Assembly: GCA_016199835.1 (NCBI GenBank) | Contig: JACQFX010000056.1 | Coordinates: 1 to 64,000 of the forward strand | Direction: 5' to 3' | Length of the DNA: 64,000 bases | Source of the DNA: Nitrosomonadales bacterium | GTDB taxonomy: Bacteria; Pseudomonadota; Gammaproteobacteria; Burkholderiales; Gallionellaceae | Shown here: piece after piece, positions 9,147 to 17,470 of the stretch | Layout of the letters: every line of letters starts with the position of its first letter | Position numbering within the stretch: the first letter of the stretch is position 1 | Translations under genes and position numbers: made by a program | The notes under the pieces: model-generated | Told to the model about the DNA's origin: nothing | Databases searched by the model: none | The model's input: only the letters and a program-made list of their open reading frames with translations

Positions 9147-10046
9147 ATGTCTGTTTCCAACCTGTTGCAGAACTGGTCGACGTTCCGCCACGAGCACCCG
9201 ATCAACGACAAGCCGCATGCGGAGATCAAGTGGGCGATGACCATTGATCTGGATACCTGCATAGGCTGCAATGCGTGCAGCGTGGCGTGCTATGCCGAGA
9301 ACAACCTGCCGGTGGTGGGCAAGGAAAAATACGCGCATGGACAATCCATGCACTGGATACGCATCGAGCGCTATTGGGGCGAAACCGAAGTAAAAGAGGA
9401 ATATGACCCCAATTCGAATTTCGACATGGTTCAGCAGGATTTTCAGGCAGACCAGGGCGCGCAATTCCTGCCTATGCTGTGCCAGCAATGCGAGGCTGCG
9501 CCATGCGAGACAGTGTGCCCGGTAGGGGCGACCAATCATACCGAAGACGGATTGAACTCGCAGATATACAACCGCTGCATCGGTTCGCGTTATTGCTCGG
9601 CCAACTGCCCGTTCAAGGTGCGTTATTTCAATTGGTGGAACTATCCGGAACAGGAGAATGCCTGGCCCGAGCCATTGCCGTTGCAGCTCAATCCGGATCT
9701 GACCGTGCGCACCAAGGGGGTGATGGAGAAATGTACGTTCTGCAAACAGCGCACTTACACCGCGCGCAACAATGCGCGCAGCGAGGGTCGCCCCGTCCAT
9801 GACGGCGATGTGCAGACGGCCTGCCAGCAGTCTTGCCCAACCAATGCGATCAGTTTCGGCAACCTGGTTGATCCGGAAGCCAGGGTGGCCAAGCAATGGG
9901 AGCAGCAGCAAGTCGATCTGGCCAAGGAAAAGCAGGAGAAGGATGAGAAGGCGGATAACAAGTTGCGCGGTTACCGTATCCTGGAAGAACTGCGTCCCTA
10001 TCCTTCGATCATGTATCTGGAGCGGGTGCGCGAGAGCGCGGTGTAA
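9147..10046 (+). CDS. actB2: Alternative Complex III subunit ActB2, multi-cluster ferredoxin-like
   Basis: 299 residues with four cysteine groups of the DmsB/PsrB type: CIGCNACSVAC, CQQCEAAPCETVCP, CIGSRYCSANCP and CTFCKQRT with a late CQQSCP. In the third group the second position is Ser (CIGSRYC), suggesting one [3Fe-4S] among [4Fe-4S] clusters, as reported for ACIII. It should relay electrons between the quinol site and the ActA haems. The C-terminal tail (about residues 245-299) is charged and probably coiled-coil. Confidence 0.92.
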   Translation: MSVSNLLQNWSTFRHEHPINDKPHAEIKWAMTIDLDTCIGCNACSVACYAENNLPVVGKEKYAHGQSMHWIRIERYWGETEVKEEYDPNSNFDMVQQDFQADQGAQFLPMLCQQCEAAPCETVCPVGATNHTEDGLNSQIYNRCIGSRYCSANCPFKVRYFNWWNYPEQENAWPEPLPLQLNPDLTVRTKGVMEKCTFCKQRTYTARNNARSEGRPVHDGDVQTACQQSCPTNAISFGNLVDPEARVAKQWEQQQVDLAKEKQEKDEKADNKLRGYRILEELRPYPSIMYLERVRESAV

Positions 10047-10068
10047 GGCACAAAGGGAATAGAGAAAA

Positions 10069-11436
10069 ATGGGAAAAGATATCCGTGAAGACATAGCCTG
10101 GGCACAGATCAACAATGACGTGCTCAAGAGCCTGGAGAACCCGCGCAAACTGTATTGGGTGATCCTGTTTGCCGCCATGCTGGTATTCAGCGTAGGCGTA
10201 GGCTGCGAGATTTACCAGTATAACGTGGGGCTGGGCGCAGCCAACATGGACAACCCGCATATGTGGGGCTTGTATATCGCCACCTTCATTTTCTGGATCG
10301 GCATGAGCCACTCCGGCACTTTGTTGTCAGCCATCCTGCACTTGATGCATGCGGACTGGCGCAAACCGATCTACCGCTTCGCCGAGGCGATGACCACGTT
10401 TTCGCTGATGACGGCGGGCCTGTTCGTGATGGTGCATCTGGGCCGTCTGTGGCAGTTCTACTACGCTGTGCCCTACCCGAGCGAGCGCTGGACCTGGCCC
10501 AACTTCCAGTCGCCGCTGTTGTGGGACGCGATGGCGATCTTTACTTACCTGAGTTCGTCGGTTATTTTCCTGTACATCGGTTCGATTCCCGACTTCGCCA
10601 TCGCGCGCGACAATATTCATCCGGGCTGGCGCAAGAAGTTGTATTCCATTCTGGCGCTGGGCTGGGAGGGTACGGATCGCCAGTGGCGCAACTTCCGCGT
10701 GACCTACCTGACCGTGGCATGTTTTCTGATCCCGCTGGCGGTGTCGGTGCACTCCATCGTGGCTTCGGACTTCGCCATGTCGCAACAACCGGGCTGGCAT
10801 GTGACTTCGTTCCCGCCGTACTTCGTGGCCGGCGCTTTGTATTCCGGCTGCGCGGCGATCATCACGCTGTTCATCATCCTGCGTTACGTGTTCAAGTTTG
10901 AAGAGTACATGACGCTGCCGATCCTGAAGAAGACTGTGCGCCTGACCTTCGCGATTGCCATGGTGTGGACTTACCTGAACTGCATCGAGTTCACCGCAAC
11001 GTGGTACAGCCATGACCAGGTGGCCAAGGACGTGCTGATCCAGAAGGCGACCGGGCCGTATGCGCCGTTCTTTTGGGGCATGATTTTCTGCGGTTCCGTG
11101 GTGCCGTTCGCCATGATGGTGAAGAAATGGCAGACCAGCATTCCGGTGATGTTCGCCGTGTCACTGCTGTTGAATGTCGGCATGTGGCTGGAGCGCTGGA
11201 TGATCGTGGCGCCGACCTACTCGCACGGTTATTATCCGTGGACCTGGGATCACAACCAGTGGCCCAGCCTGATCCAGTGGGGCATCGTGTTCGGCAGCTT
11301 CGGCTGGTTCACCCTGCTGTTCATGGTGTTCTGCAAGATCGTACCGTCTGTCTCCATGTATGAGGTGAAGGAAATGGTTTATCACCGCAGCCTGGCAAAG
11401 AAGAAAGAAGAACTCGGCCTGGAAGGGGGGCATTAA
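10069..11436 (+). CDS. actC: Alternative Complex III subunit ActC, NrfD/PsrC-like quinol-binding membrane protein
   Basis: 455-residue integral membrane protein with about ten hydrophobic helices; conserved stretches such as FWIGMSHSGTLLSAILHL fit the NrfD/PsrC family. In ACIII this subunit contributes the quinol site and sits under ActB. It follows actB2 by 22 nt and precedes actD by 1 nt. Confidence 0.92.
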   Translation: MGKDIREDIAWAQINNDVLKSLENPRKLYWVILFAAMLVFSVGVGCEIYQYNVGLGAANMDNPHMWGLYIATFIFWIGMSHSGTLLSAILHLMHADWRKPIYRFAEAMTTFSLMTAGLFVMVHLGRLWQFYYAVPYPSERWTWPNFQSPLLWDAMAIFTYLSSSVIFLYIGSIPDFAIARDNIHPGWRKKLYSILALGWEGTDRQWRNFRVTYLTVACFLIPLAVSVHSIVASDFAMSQQPGWHVTSFPPYFVAGALYSGCAAIITLFIILRYVFKFEEYMTLPILKKTVRLTFAIAMVWTYLNCIEFTATWYSHDQVAKDVLIQKATGPYAPFFWGMIFCGSVVPFAMMVKKWQTSIPVMFAVSLLLNVGMWLERWMIVAPTYSHGYYPWTWDHNQWPSLIQWGIVFGSFGWFTLLFMVFCKIVPSVSMYEVKEMVYHRSLAKKKEELGLEGGH

Positions 11437-11437
11437 C

Positions 11438-11968
11438 ATGAGCAAACGCAGCATACTTGCCCTGTACAACAACTTTGACGAAGCTGAAGCCGTCGTCAAG
11501 GAGTTGCGCACGACGACGATCAAAGGATTCGACGTCAACGATGATCTGATCATCAAGTCGCCGATCGAACATCCCGAAGTGGAGGAATTCCTCGGCAACA
11601 AACCCGTGAACATACAATGGTTCACTCTGGTTGGGGCGCTCTCGGGGGGCTTGCTGGCTTTCTTCCTGATCGCGGGAGCGCAAGGTAACTTCTACGCGCA
11701 GTCGAAAGGCGGGAAACCTATCGTGCCGTTCCCCCCGGACTTCGTGCTGACCTATGAGATGTTCATTCTTGGAGGCGTGTATATCACGGTACTCGGCTTT
11801 TTGATCTGCGCTGGCTTGCCTGCCAAGCGTTCGCCGTTGTATAGCGCCAAAGTGTCGGAAGACCAGATTGGCATACTGGTGGATGCCGAGGAAAGCGCCG
11901 CAGCGACACTCAAAGGTATTTTCACCAAGCACAAGGCATTGGAGATTCAGGAAGAGGCTGGCAAATGA
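11438..11968 (+). CDS. actD: Alternative Complex III subunit ActD
   Basis: 176 residues with a soluble N-terminal part (LALYNNFDEAEAVVKEL, a ferredoxin-like fold is likely) and two membrane helices around residues 62-80 and 104-124. This matches ActD (DUF3341). It carries no cofactor motif. The actE start overlaps its stop by ATGA. Confidence 0.9.
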   Translation: MSKRSILALYNNFDEAEAVVKELRTTTIKGFDVNDDLIIKSPIEHPEVEEFLGNKPVNIQWFTLVGALSGGLLAFFLIAGAQGNFYAQSKGGKPIVPFPPDFVLTYEMFILGGVYITVLGFLICAGLPAKRSPLYSAKVSEDQIGILVDAEESAAATLKGIFTKHKALEIQEEAGK

Positions 11969-12501
11969 AAAAACTATCCCTGGCAGTTGCATTGCTGTTG
12001 ACGCCCGCGCTGGCGCAAGCATGGCCATGGTCGCAGGACATGGCAAATCAACTCAGCGTCAAGCCGCAGGAAAGTCCCGATTCCGCCAATCCGGAGCCGC
12101 AGTCCTTCCCCAAGCGTTCGGTTCCGGTTCCCGGCACTACGGTCGCAGTCAAGGATATGGAGGCAGCGGTCAAGATGGCGAATCCGATTCCCGCCGATGA
12201 AAAATCCATCGCCAAGGGAGCGCAGTTGTTCAACATCTACTGCGTACCCTGCCATGGCAAGTCCGGTACTGGCGATGGTTATGTTGGTGCCAAGCTGATA
12301 CTCCGGCCGTTTGACCTGACGTCAGACCAGTTGGCGGAAAAACCCGATGGACACATCTTTGGCATGATGACTTTTGGCGGCGCGATCATGCCACCTTATG
12401 CATATGATCTATCCCCCACCGAGCGTTGGCATGTGGTCAATTATGTACGCAAAGGCCTGAAGAAAGCGTCGGCAGCTCAAGCCGCGTCCTCGGCCAAGTA
12501 A
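11965..12501 (+). CDS. actE: Alternative Complex III subunit ActE, monohaem cytochrome c
   Basis: 178 residues with a signal peptide ending ALAQA, a Pro-rich linker, and one CVPCH haem site around residues 92-96. Likely axial Met candidates lie in the GMMTFGGAIMPPYA region. ActE is the peripheral cytochrome that passes electrons on to the acceptor. The alanine-rich tail (SAAQAASSAK) looks flexible. Confidence 0.92.
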   Translation: MKKLSLAVALLLTPALAQAWPWSQDMANQLSVKPQESPDSANPEPQSFPKRSVPVPGTTVAVKDMEAAVKMANPIPADEKSIAKGAQLFNIYCVPCHGKSGTGDGYVGAKLILRPFDLTSDQLAEKPDGHIFGMMTFGGAIMPPYAYDLSPTERWHVVNYVRKGLKKASAAQAASSAK

Positions 12502-12516
12502 CAAGGGAGAACGTAA

Positions 12517-13530
12517 ATGTCTTATAGCAATTGGTCGGTTCTGACTGCCAGCTTCGTGATCGTGACCTATCTCGCGTTGAGCGGGGTGTCGCTGTGTGCG
12601 GTGCTGTATTTGGTAGGAGCAAAATGGCGGCATCAGGTTTGCAATCTGGCGACTTCGCTGTTTGCCTTGTTCCCGCTGGCGTTTGTGCTGCTGCTGGTTT
12701 TGCTGGCGGGCGGTGAACATACCTTTCCGTGGATAGGCCACGTCTCTCACGGCGAAGAAGTGCATATGCCGGGCTGGTACACGCTGCCGCTGCTGGCCGC
12801 GCGCGAAGTCAGCGGCATGCTGACGGTGATAGTTGTGTGGTGGATGTTCATCAAACGCCAGGCTGTGGCTGATCGCAGCGAGGTAGATCGCGCGAAGTTC
12901 CACCACGTTGCCTGCTGGGTGCCGTTCTTCACCGTGCTGTATGCCACCATGGTGGCGTGGGACTTCGAGATGACCTTGCGTCCGGCCTGGCATAGCGCCA
13001 TCTTCGGCATGCAGAACCTGGTCAGCAACTTCGGCATGTTCCTGTCCTTCATGCTGATCTGGATCTATGTGTTGAACAATCGCGGCGCGCTGGTAAAGAA
13101 AGTTGAAGATTACATCTACAACTATCTCGCACAGATGATGTTGGCCTTTACGCTGCTGTGGATGTACACCTTCTTCGCCCAATACCTCACCATCTGGTAC
13201 GGCAACCTCGGCGACGAGCGCGACCGTATAGATGCCATGCAGAACGGTGATTACAGCGTGCTGTGGTGGTCCATGGTGGCGCTGAAATTTGTCATTCCAT
13301 TTGCTTCGCTGTGCTTCCCGGTGACACGCCATAACCCGCAGGCGACTGTGGCCGTGGCTGCCTGTATCATCCTTGGTACGCTGTTCGAACGTTACATCTG
13401 GGTCGCCGGTATCAATGGCACCGGCACCATACCGTTGCTGATGGTCGTTGCCGTCGGCGCCGTACTGGTTACTACCGGCTACATGCTGGTGCGCACGACG
13501 ATGCGCCGTAACCAGTTGATCAAAGGGTGA
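12517..13530 (+). CDS. actF: Alternative Complex III subunit ActF, membrane protein
   Basis: 337 residues with about ten membrane helices. ActF is a shorter, diverged relative of ActC in the ACIII membrane domain. It is the last act gene. Its stop lies 5 nt before the sspA ATG, so sspAB is probably co-transcribed. No cytochrome oxidase genes follow, unlike several known act loci. Confidence 0.9.
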   Translation: MSYSNWSVLTASFVIVTYLALSGVSLCAVLYLVGAKWRHQVCNLATSLFALFPLAFVLLLVLLAGGEHTFPWIGHVSHGEEVHMPGWYTLPLLAAREVSGMLTVIVVWWMFIKRQAVADRSEVDRAKFHHVACWVPFFTVLYATMVAWDFEMTLRPAWHSAIFGMQNLVSNFGMFLSFMLIWIYVLNNRGALVKKVEDYIYNYLAQMMLAFTLLWMYTFFAQYLTIWYGNLGDERDRIDAMQNGDYSVLWWSMVALKFVIPFASLCFPVTRHNPQATVAVAACIILGTLFERYIWVAGINGTGTIPLLMVVAVGAVLVTTGYMLVRTTMRRNQLIKG

Positions 13531-13535
13531 GTGCC

Positions 13536-14135
13536 ATGATGACGCTTTATTCGGGGACGATAGACCCGTTCAGCCAGCGCTGCCGCATCGTGCTGTTCGA
13601 AAAAGGCATGGACTTCCAGGTCATAGACGTGGATATGTATAACAGGCCGGAAGACCTTGCCGTGATCAACCCGTACAACAAGGTCCCGGTACTGGTGGAG
13701 CGCGACCTGATCCTGTATGAGGCCAACATCATCAACGAATATATTGATGAGCGCTTTCCGCATCCGCAACTGATGCCGGCCGATCCGGTGATGCGCGCGC
13801 GCGCGCGCCTGTTCCTGCACCGCTTTGAGAACGAGTTGTTCTGCCACATTGATGCCATTGAGCACGGCTTGCAAAAGCCCGCTGACAAGGCACGTCAGGC
13901 TATACGCGAAAACCTGACGCAGATCGCACCAGTGTTCATGAAGCAAAAATATATGCTGGGCGACGAATTTTCCATGCTGGATGTGGCGATTGCGCCGTTG
14001 TTGTGGCGGCTGGATGTTTATGGCATTCAGCTCGGCAAGGAAGCCGCGCCGTTGATGAAGTACGCCGAGCGACTGTTTTCGCGTCCCGCCTACATCGAGG
14101 CGATGACGCCTGCCGAAAAAGCAATGCGCAAGTGA
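13536..14135 (+). CDS. sspA: Stringent starvation protein A (GST-fold RNA polymerase-associated)
   Basis: About 199 residues from ATG 13536 (MMTLYSGT), preceded by AAAGGGTGAG. The N-terminal thioredoxin-like half contains RCRIVLFEKGMDFQVIDVD and NPYNKVPVLVERDLILYEANII; the C-terminal helical half ends in EKAMRK. SspA binds RNA polymerase and adjusts transcription under starvation or acid stress in enterobacteria. An in-frame GTG at 13527 overlapping the actF stop is a second possible start. Position directly after the act operon is notable. Confidence 0.93.
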   Translation: MMTLYSGTIDPFSQRCRIVLFEKGMDFQVIDVDMYNRPEDLAVINPYNKVPVLVERDLILYEANIINEYIDERFPHPQLMPADPVMRARARLFLHRFENELFCHIDAIEHGLQKPADKARQAIRENLTQIAPVFMKQKYMLGDEFSMLDVAIAPLLWRLDVYGIQLGKEAAPLMKYAERLFSRPAYIEAMTPAEKAMRK

Positions 14136-14533
14136 GTGGCGCCGTCTCCACCAAGCCATATCTGGTTCGCGCCATTTACGACTGGTGCGCAGACAGTGGG
14201 CTGACCGCTTATTTGGCGGTGCGGGTGGATGAGCAGACGCAGGTGCCGATGGCTTATGTCAGGGACGGGGAGATTGTGCTTAACCTGAGCGTTGATGCAG
14301 TGCGCAACCTGCACATCAGCAATGACGAAATCACCTGTGGCGGCCGCTTTGGCGGTGTGCCGCACGCGATTTTCGTGCCGATGGCAGCGGTGATCGGCAT
14401 CTTCGCCAAGGAAACTGGACAAGGACTGATGTTTCAGGGGCAAGAGTCGACGCCCATATTTCCCGGCGGTGGCGAGCCCCCGTCCGGGAATCCGGTTCCG
14501 CCGAACAAACCGCACCTCAGAGTGGTGAAATAA
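14132..14533 (+). CDS. sspB: ClpXP adaptor SspB
   Basis: 133 residues from GTG 14132, overlapping the sspA stop (GTGA). The SspB substrate-binding domain is seen in KPYLVRAIYDWC, VRDGEIVLNLSVDAVRNL and FGGVPHAIFVPMAAVIGIFAKE. A disordered linker ends in the ClpX-binding tail PHLRVVK. It tethers ssrA-tagged proteins to ClpXP. Confidence 0.95.
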   Translation: MSGAVSTKPYLVRAIYDWCADSGLTAYLAVRVDEQTQVPMAYVRDGEIVLNLSVDAVRNLHISNDEITCGGRFGGVPHAIFVPMAAVIGIFAKETGQGLMFQGQESTPIFPGGGEPPSGNPVPPNKPHLRVVK

Positions 14534-14534
14534 A

Positions 14535-14566
14535 AAAGCCGCAGAATCTTTCTGCGGCTTTCTTGT
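14535..14566 (+). terminator. Rho-independent terminator after sspB
   Basis: AAAGCCGCAGA (14535-14545) pairs with TCTGCGGCTTT (14551-14561) and is followed by CTTGTT. It lies between convergent sspB and rpoH; the A-run on the left also allows function for rpoH on the minus strand. Confidence 0.85.
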
Positions 14567-14581
14567 TGCTGCAATCAGGTT

Positions 14582-15439
14582 TCAGACTGCGGATGTCATT
14601 GCAGCCTGCATCTTCGCCATGGCTTTTTGTTCGATCTGGCGTATGCGCTCGGCTGATACACCAAACTCGTCAGCCAGATCATGCAGTGTGGCGGCATCAC
14701 CTTCACGCAGCCAGCGTGACTCGATGATGCGGCGGCTACGCTCATCCAGTCCAGCCAAGGCGCGCGCCAAGCCACGGCTTTTCAACGTTTCAAGCTGTTT
14801 CCGCTCAAGTTGGCGGGAAGGTTCGTTTTCTGCGGGCGCCGCCAGATAGGAAATGGGAGCATAGGCACCATCCTCATCGCCCGCATCCGCTTCCAGCGCC
14901 ATTTCATGCCCGTTGAAACGAGCTTCCATTTCCACTACGTCTTGTTCGCTGACGTTGAGTTCACTGGCGATGTCTTTTACCTGCTGTGGCTTAAGCGATT
15001 CCAGGCTTTGCTTCATGCTACGCAGGTTGAAGAACAGCTTGCGTTGCGCCTTGGTGGTAGCGATCTTCACCAGCCGCCAGTTGCGCAGGATGTATTCGTG
15101 CATCTCGGCGCGTATCCAGTGCAACGCGAATGAAACCAGACGCACACCGCGCTCGGGGTCGAAATGCTTGACCGCCTTCATCAGGCCCACATTTCCTTCC
15201 TGAATCAGGTCAGCCTGCGGCAAGCCATATCCGGCATACCCGCGCGCCACACTCACCACTACACGCAAATGCGACACGATAAGCTGGCGTGCCGCATCCA
15301 GATCGTCGTCGCGGCGGAAGCGATGGGCTAAGGATAATTCTTCTTCATGCGTCAGCATGGGGAAGCGATTCACCGCCTGAATGTAGCCTTCCAGGCTGCC
15401 CACTGCCGACGGTACGGGTAACGTCAAACTGTGATCCAT
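14582..15439 (-). CDS. rpoH: RNA polymerase heat-shock sigma factor sigma-32
   Basis: 285 residues from ATG 15439, preceded on the minus strand by a strong AGGAGGT; an upstream frame to 15475 is unlikely. Region 2 is seen in ADLIQEGNVGLMKAVKHFDP and RLVSFALHWIRAEMHEYI, the RpoH box around KLFFNLRSMKQ, and region 4 in DLADEFGVSAERIRQIEQKA. It directs transcription of chaperone and protease genes. A CIRCE-like operator lies 30 nt upstream, so HrcA control is likely. Confidence 0.95.
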   Translation of the reverse strand: MDHSLTLPVPSAVGSLEGYIQAVNRFPMLTHEEELSLAHRFRRDDDLDAARQLIVSHLRVVVSVARGYAGYGLPQADLIQEGNVGLMKAVKHFDPERGVRLVSFALHWIRAEMHEYILRNWRLVKIATTKAQRKLFFNLRSMKQSLESLKPQQVKDIASELNVSEQDVVEMEARFNGHEMALEADAGDEDGAYAPISYLAAPAENEPSRQLERKQLETLKSRGLARALAGLDERSRRIIESRWLREGDAATLHDLADEFGVSAERIRQIEQKAMAKMQAAMTSAV

Positions 15440-15468
15440 GGTTATTACCTCCTTGATTAAGGCAAATA

Positions 15469-15495
15469 TTAGCACTCCTGCGATTTGAGTGCCAG
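15469..15495 (-). promoter_or_regulatory. CIRCE operator (HrcA site) upstream of rpoH
   Basis: TTAGCACTC (15469-15477), a 9-nt spacer and GAGTGCCAG (15487-15495) match the CIRCE consensus TTAGCACTC-N9-GAGTGCTAA: one arm is perfect and the other keeps GAGTGC. It sits about 30-56 nt upstream of the rpoH start. CIRCE sites are bound by the heat-shock repressor HrcA. A TAATAT just inside it on the minus strand could be the -10 box. Confidence 0.75.
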
Positions 15496-15574
15496 AACAG
15501 AAAAAGGTTTATTCGACATCCCAGACTTTTAATGACTTAAAGCTCCGAAGCCATTGTTCTATACGGCACCAACA

Positions 15575-15591
15575 ACGAGATTCGAACTCGT
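15575..15591 (-). other. tRNA T-arm-like hairpin without a recognisable tRNA
   Basis: On the minus strand ACGAG-TTCGAAT-CTCGT forms a 5-bp stem with a canonical 7-nt T-loop, followed by TGTTGGTGCC. I cannot fold a matching anticodon or D arm upstream and no CCA follows. It may be the remnant of a tRNA 3' end, for example an old integration site, or chance. It lies in the 261-bp gap between rpoH and ftsX. Confidence 0.3.
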
Positions 15592-15700
15592 GTTATCGCC
15601 GCGAAAGAAAAATCACTGGATAGTCGATCAGGCAGGTATCTGGACGCAGTATTCAGGTTGGTTGAAGTAGCTGCAAACAGGCGGATACTCGCGTGTCAGA

Positions 15701-16609
15701 CTACTTGGATTCGATTCGCCACAAGTGCTGAACTACAGATAGCCACGCCCCCAGCCACCCAAGGCAGGCCGAGAATAGCAGCAGTGCGAGGCCGTCGCCC
15801 GCAGAGGGCGCGAACAGGGCGAGGTTGCTGGCGTAAAGTTGTGCGAGTTCAATCAAGCCGACGTTGAGCAGATGCAGGCTGAGGCTGATGATGAGCCATG
15901 CCGCGATGCCTCCAAGCAAGCCTTGCAACAGGCCGAAATACAGGAAAGGGCGGCGGATGAAACCGTTAGTCGCCCCTATCAATCTGGAAATTTCGATCTC
16001 GTCGCGCCGGGTCAGGATTTGTAAACGGATGGTGTTGAAAGTCACCGCCACCAGTGCAATGCTGAGCAATACAGCGAGGATCAGCAGTGCTGCCCGCCCG
16101 AATTTGAGCAGGGATTCCAGTTTATGCGCCCAGGCCGCATCGAGCTGCACGTGCTCGACCTTTTGCCATTTGCGCACTTCATCGCGCAGAGTTTCCAGCG
16201 TTTGTGCATCGGTTCTTTTGGGGTAAACGACGTAAGCGTCGGGCAGCGGATTTTGTGTTAGCCCGCCGATCACATCCGCCAGTCCCGTGCTGCGCTTGAG
16301 TTGTTCCAGCGCCTGTTCGCGCGGCACAAACTCGATATGGTCGACGGCTTCGCTTTGCTTCAGTTGCCTGCCGATGCGCGCGATGTCGTCCTTGCCAACG
16401 CCCATGTTCATGAATACGCTGAGCTGTGGTGTGCCGACTGCCCGGTCAGCCAGGCTCTGCACATTCTGTAATAGCACATATAGCCCCATCGGCAGACTAA
16501 GCGCGAGACCGATGACCAGCACATTCAGCAGATTGGCCACTGGTGTGGCAAGCAGGCGGCGCAGGCTGAATAGCAAGGCGCGTAGATGTTGTGTCAGCCA
16601 GTTCATCAT
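15701..16609 (-). CDS. ftsX: Cell-division ABC transporter-like membrane protein FtsX
   Basis: 302 residues: cytoplasmic N terminus, a first membrane helix (about 22-46), a periplasmic domain, then three C-terminal helices, the FtsX/permease layout. FtsEX acts at the division ring and controls peptidoglycan hydrolases. The start overlaps the ftsE stop by ATGA. Confidence 0.93.
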   Translation of the reverse strand: MMNWLTQHLRALLFSLRRLLATPVANLLNVLVIGLALSLPMGLYVLLQNVQSLADRAVGTPQLSVFMNMGVGKDDIARIGRQLKQSEAVDHIEFVPREQALEQLKRSTGLADVIGGLTQNPLPDAYVVYPKRTDAQTLETLRDEVRKWQKVEHVQLDAAWAHKLESLLKFGRAALLILAVLLSIALVAVTFNTIRLQILTRRDEIEISRLIGATNGFIRRPFLYFGLLQGLLGGIAAWLIISLSLHLLNVGLIELAQLYASNLALFAPSAGDGLALLLFSACLGWLGAWLSVVQHLWRIESK

Positions 16610-17343
16610 GTTTGTCCCGAGCCCGCCGGATATGCAGCGACCTGGCTATCGATATTTGACAGCTTGGTCGAATGGCTAGTGGTTTCATCAGTGGATTGCA
16701 ACTCGCCCTGTTTCAGTATCAGCGTGCGTGCGCCGAGCAGTGCGCCAGCGCCCGTTTCATGCGTGGCGATCAGCAGCGTGACACCGACCTGATGGAAGGA
16801 TTTGAAAATATCCATGATGTCGTTGGCGTATTCCGCATCAAGGTTGCCGGTGGGTTCATCCGCCAGCAGGATGGAGGGGCGATTCACGATGGCGCGTGCG
16901 ATGCACAAGCGTTGCTGCTCGCCGCCGGATAGGGCAATGGGGGTGGTTTTTTCGCGTGGTAACAGCCCGACCTTGTCGAGCGCAGCACGCGCGCGGCTGG
17001 CACTTTCGCGGTGATCGAAGCCGCAGATGTCCAGCGGCAGCATCACGTTGTCGAACACGCTGCGGTCGAACAGCAATTTGTGATCCTGGAATACCAGGCC
17101 GAGATTGCGCCGCAGATATGGCAGGGCACCGCCCTTGAGCGTGGAGATGTTCTGCCCCTTGACGATCACGCTGCCGCTCGTGGGGCGCTCGATGGCGGCG
17201 ATGAGATTGAGCAACGTGCTTTTGCCCGCGCCGGAATGGCCGGTGACGAATACCATTTCGCCCTCGGTGATGTCGAAGCTGATGTTCTTCAGGGCTTCGT
17301 AGCCGCCGGGATAGCGCTTGCAGACTTGATTGAAACTGATCAT
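16606..17343 (-). CDS. ftsE: Cell-division ATP-binding protein FtsE
   Basis: 245 residues from ATG 17343 ([14 protein letters not shown]); an in-frame TTG at 17355 is less likely. Walker A is GHSGAGKST, the ABC signature is LSGGEQQR and Walker B is [12 protein letters not shown]. About 20 extra residues at the C terminus (rich in Ser and Thr) extend beyond the usual FtsE length of near 222. It works with FtsX. Confidence 0.93.
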   Translation of the reverse strand: MISFNQVCKRYPGGYEALKNISFDITEGEMVFVTGHSGAGKSTLLNLIAAIERPTSGSVIVKGQNISTLKGGALPYLRRNLGLVFQDHKLLFDRSVFDNVMLPLDICGFDHRESASRARAALDKVGLLPREKTTPIALSGGEQQRLCIARAIVNRPSILLADEPTGNLDAEYANDIMDIFKSFHQVGVTLLIATHETGAGALLGARTLILKQGELQSTDETTSHSTKLSNIDSQVAAYPAGSGQT

Positions 17344-17360
17344 TTCAGAGGTCAAACCGG

Positions 17361-17459
17361 AACCACGGAAAACACGGATGACGCGGAAAAAGCAAAAGCA
17401 GAAAATCCGTACCTGCGTGAGGTGAGGGTGTTTCCGGATATTCCGTATTTTCCGTGGTT
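17361..17459. repeat. Imperfect long inverted repeat between ftsE and ftsY
   Basis: The 18-nt arms 17361-17378 (AACCACGGAAAACACGGA) and 17442-17459 (TCCGTATTTTCCGTGGTT) are complementary at 17 of 18 positions, with 63 nt between them. The same motif style (CCACGGAAAACACGGA) is familiar as a dispersed intergenic repeat in environmental bacteria. It fills most of the ftsY-ftsE gap and could fold in the transcript. Confidence 0.6.
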
Positions 17460-17470
17460 AAATGTTTTTC

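Noticed and set aside
15480-15500. Sigma-54-like TGGCAC-N5-TCGCA before rpoH
   Set aside because: Mismatch in the -12 element, and the bases belong to the CIRCE arm.
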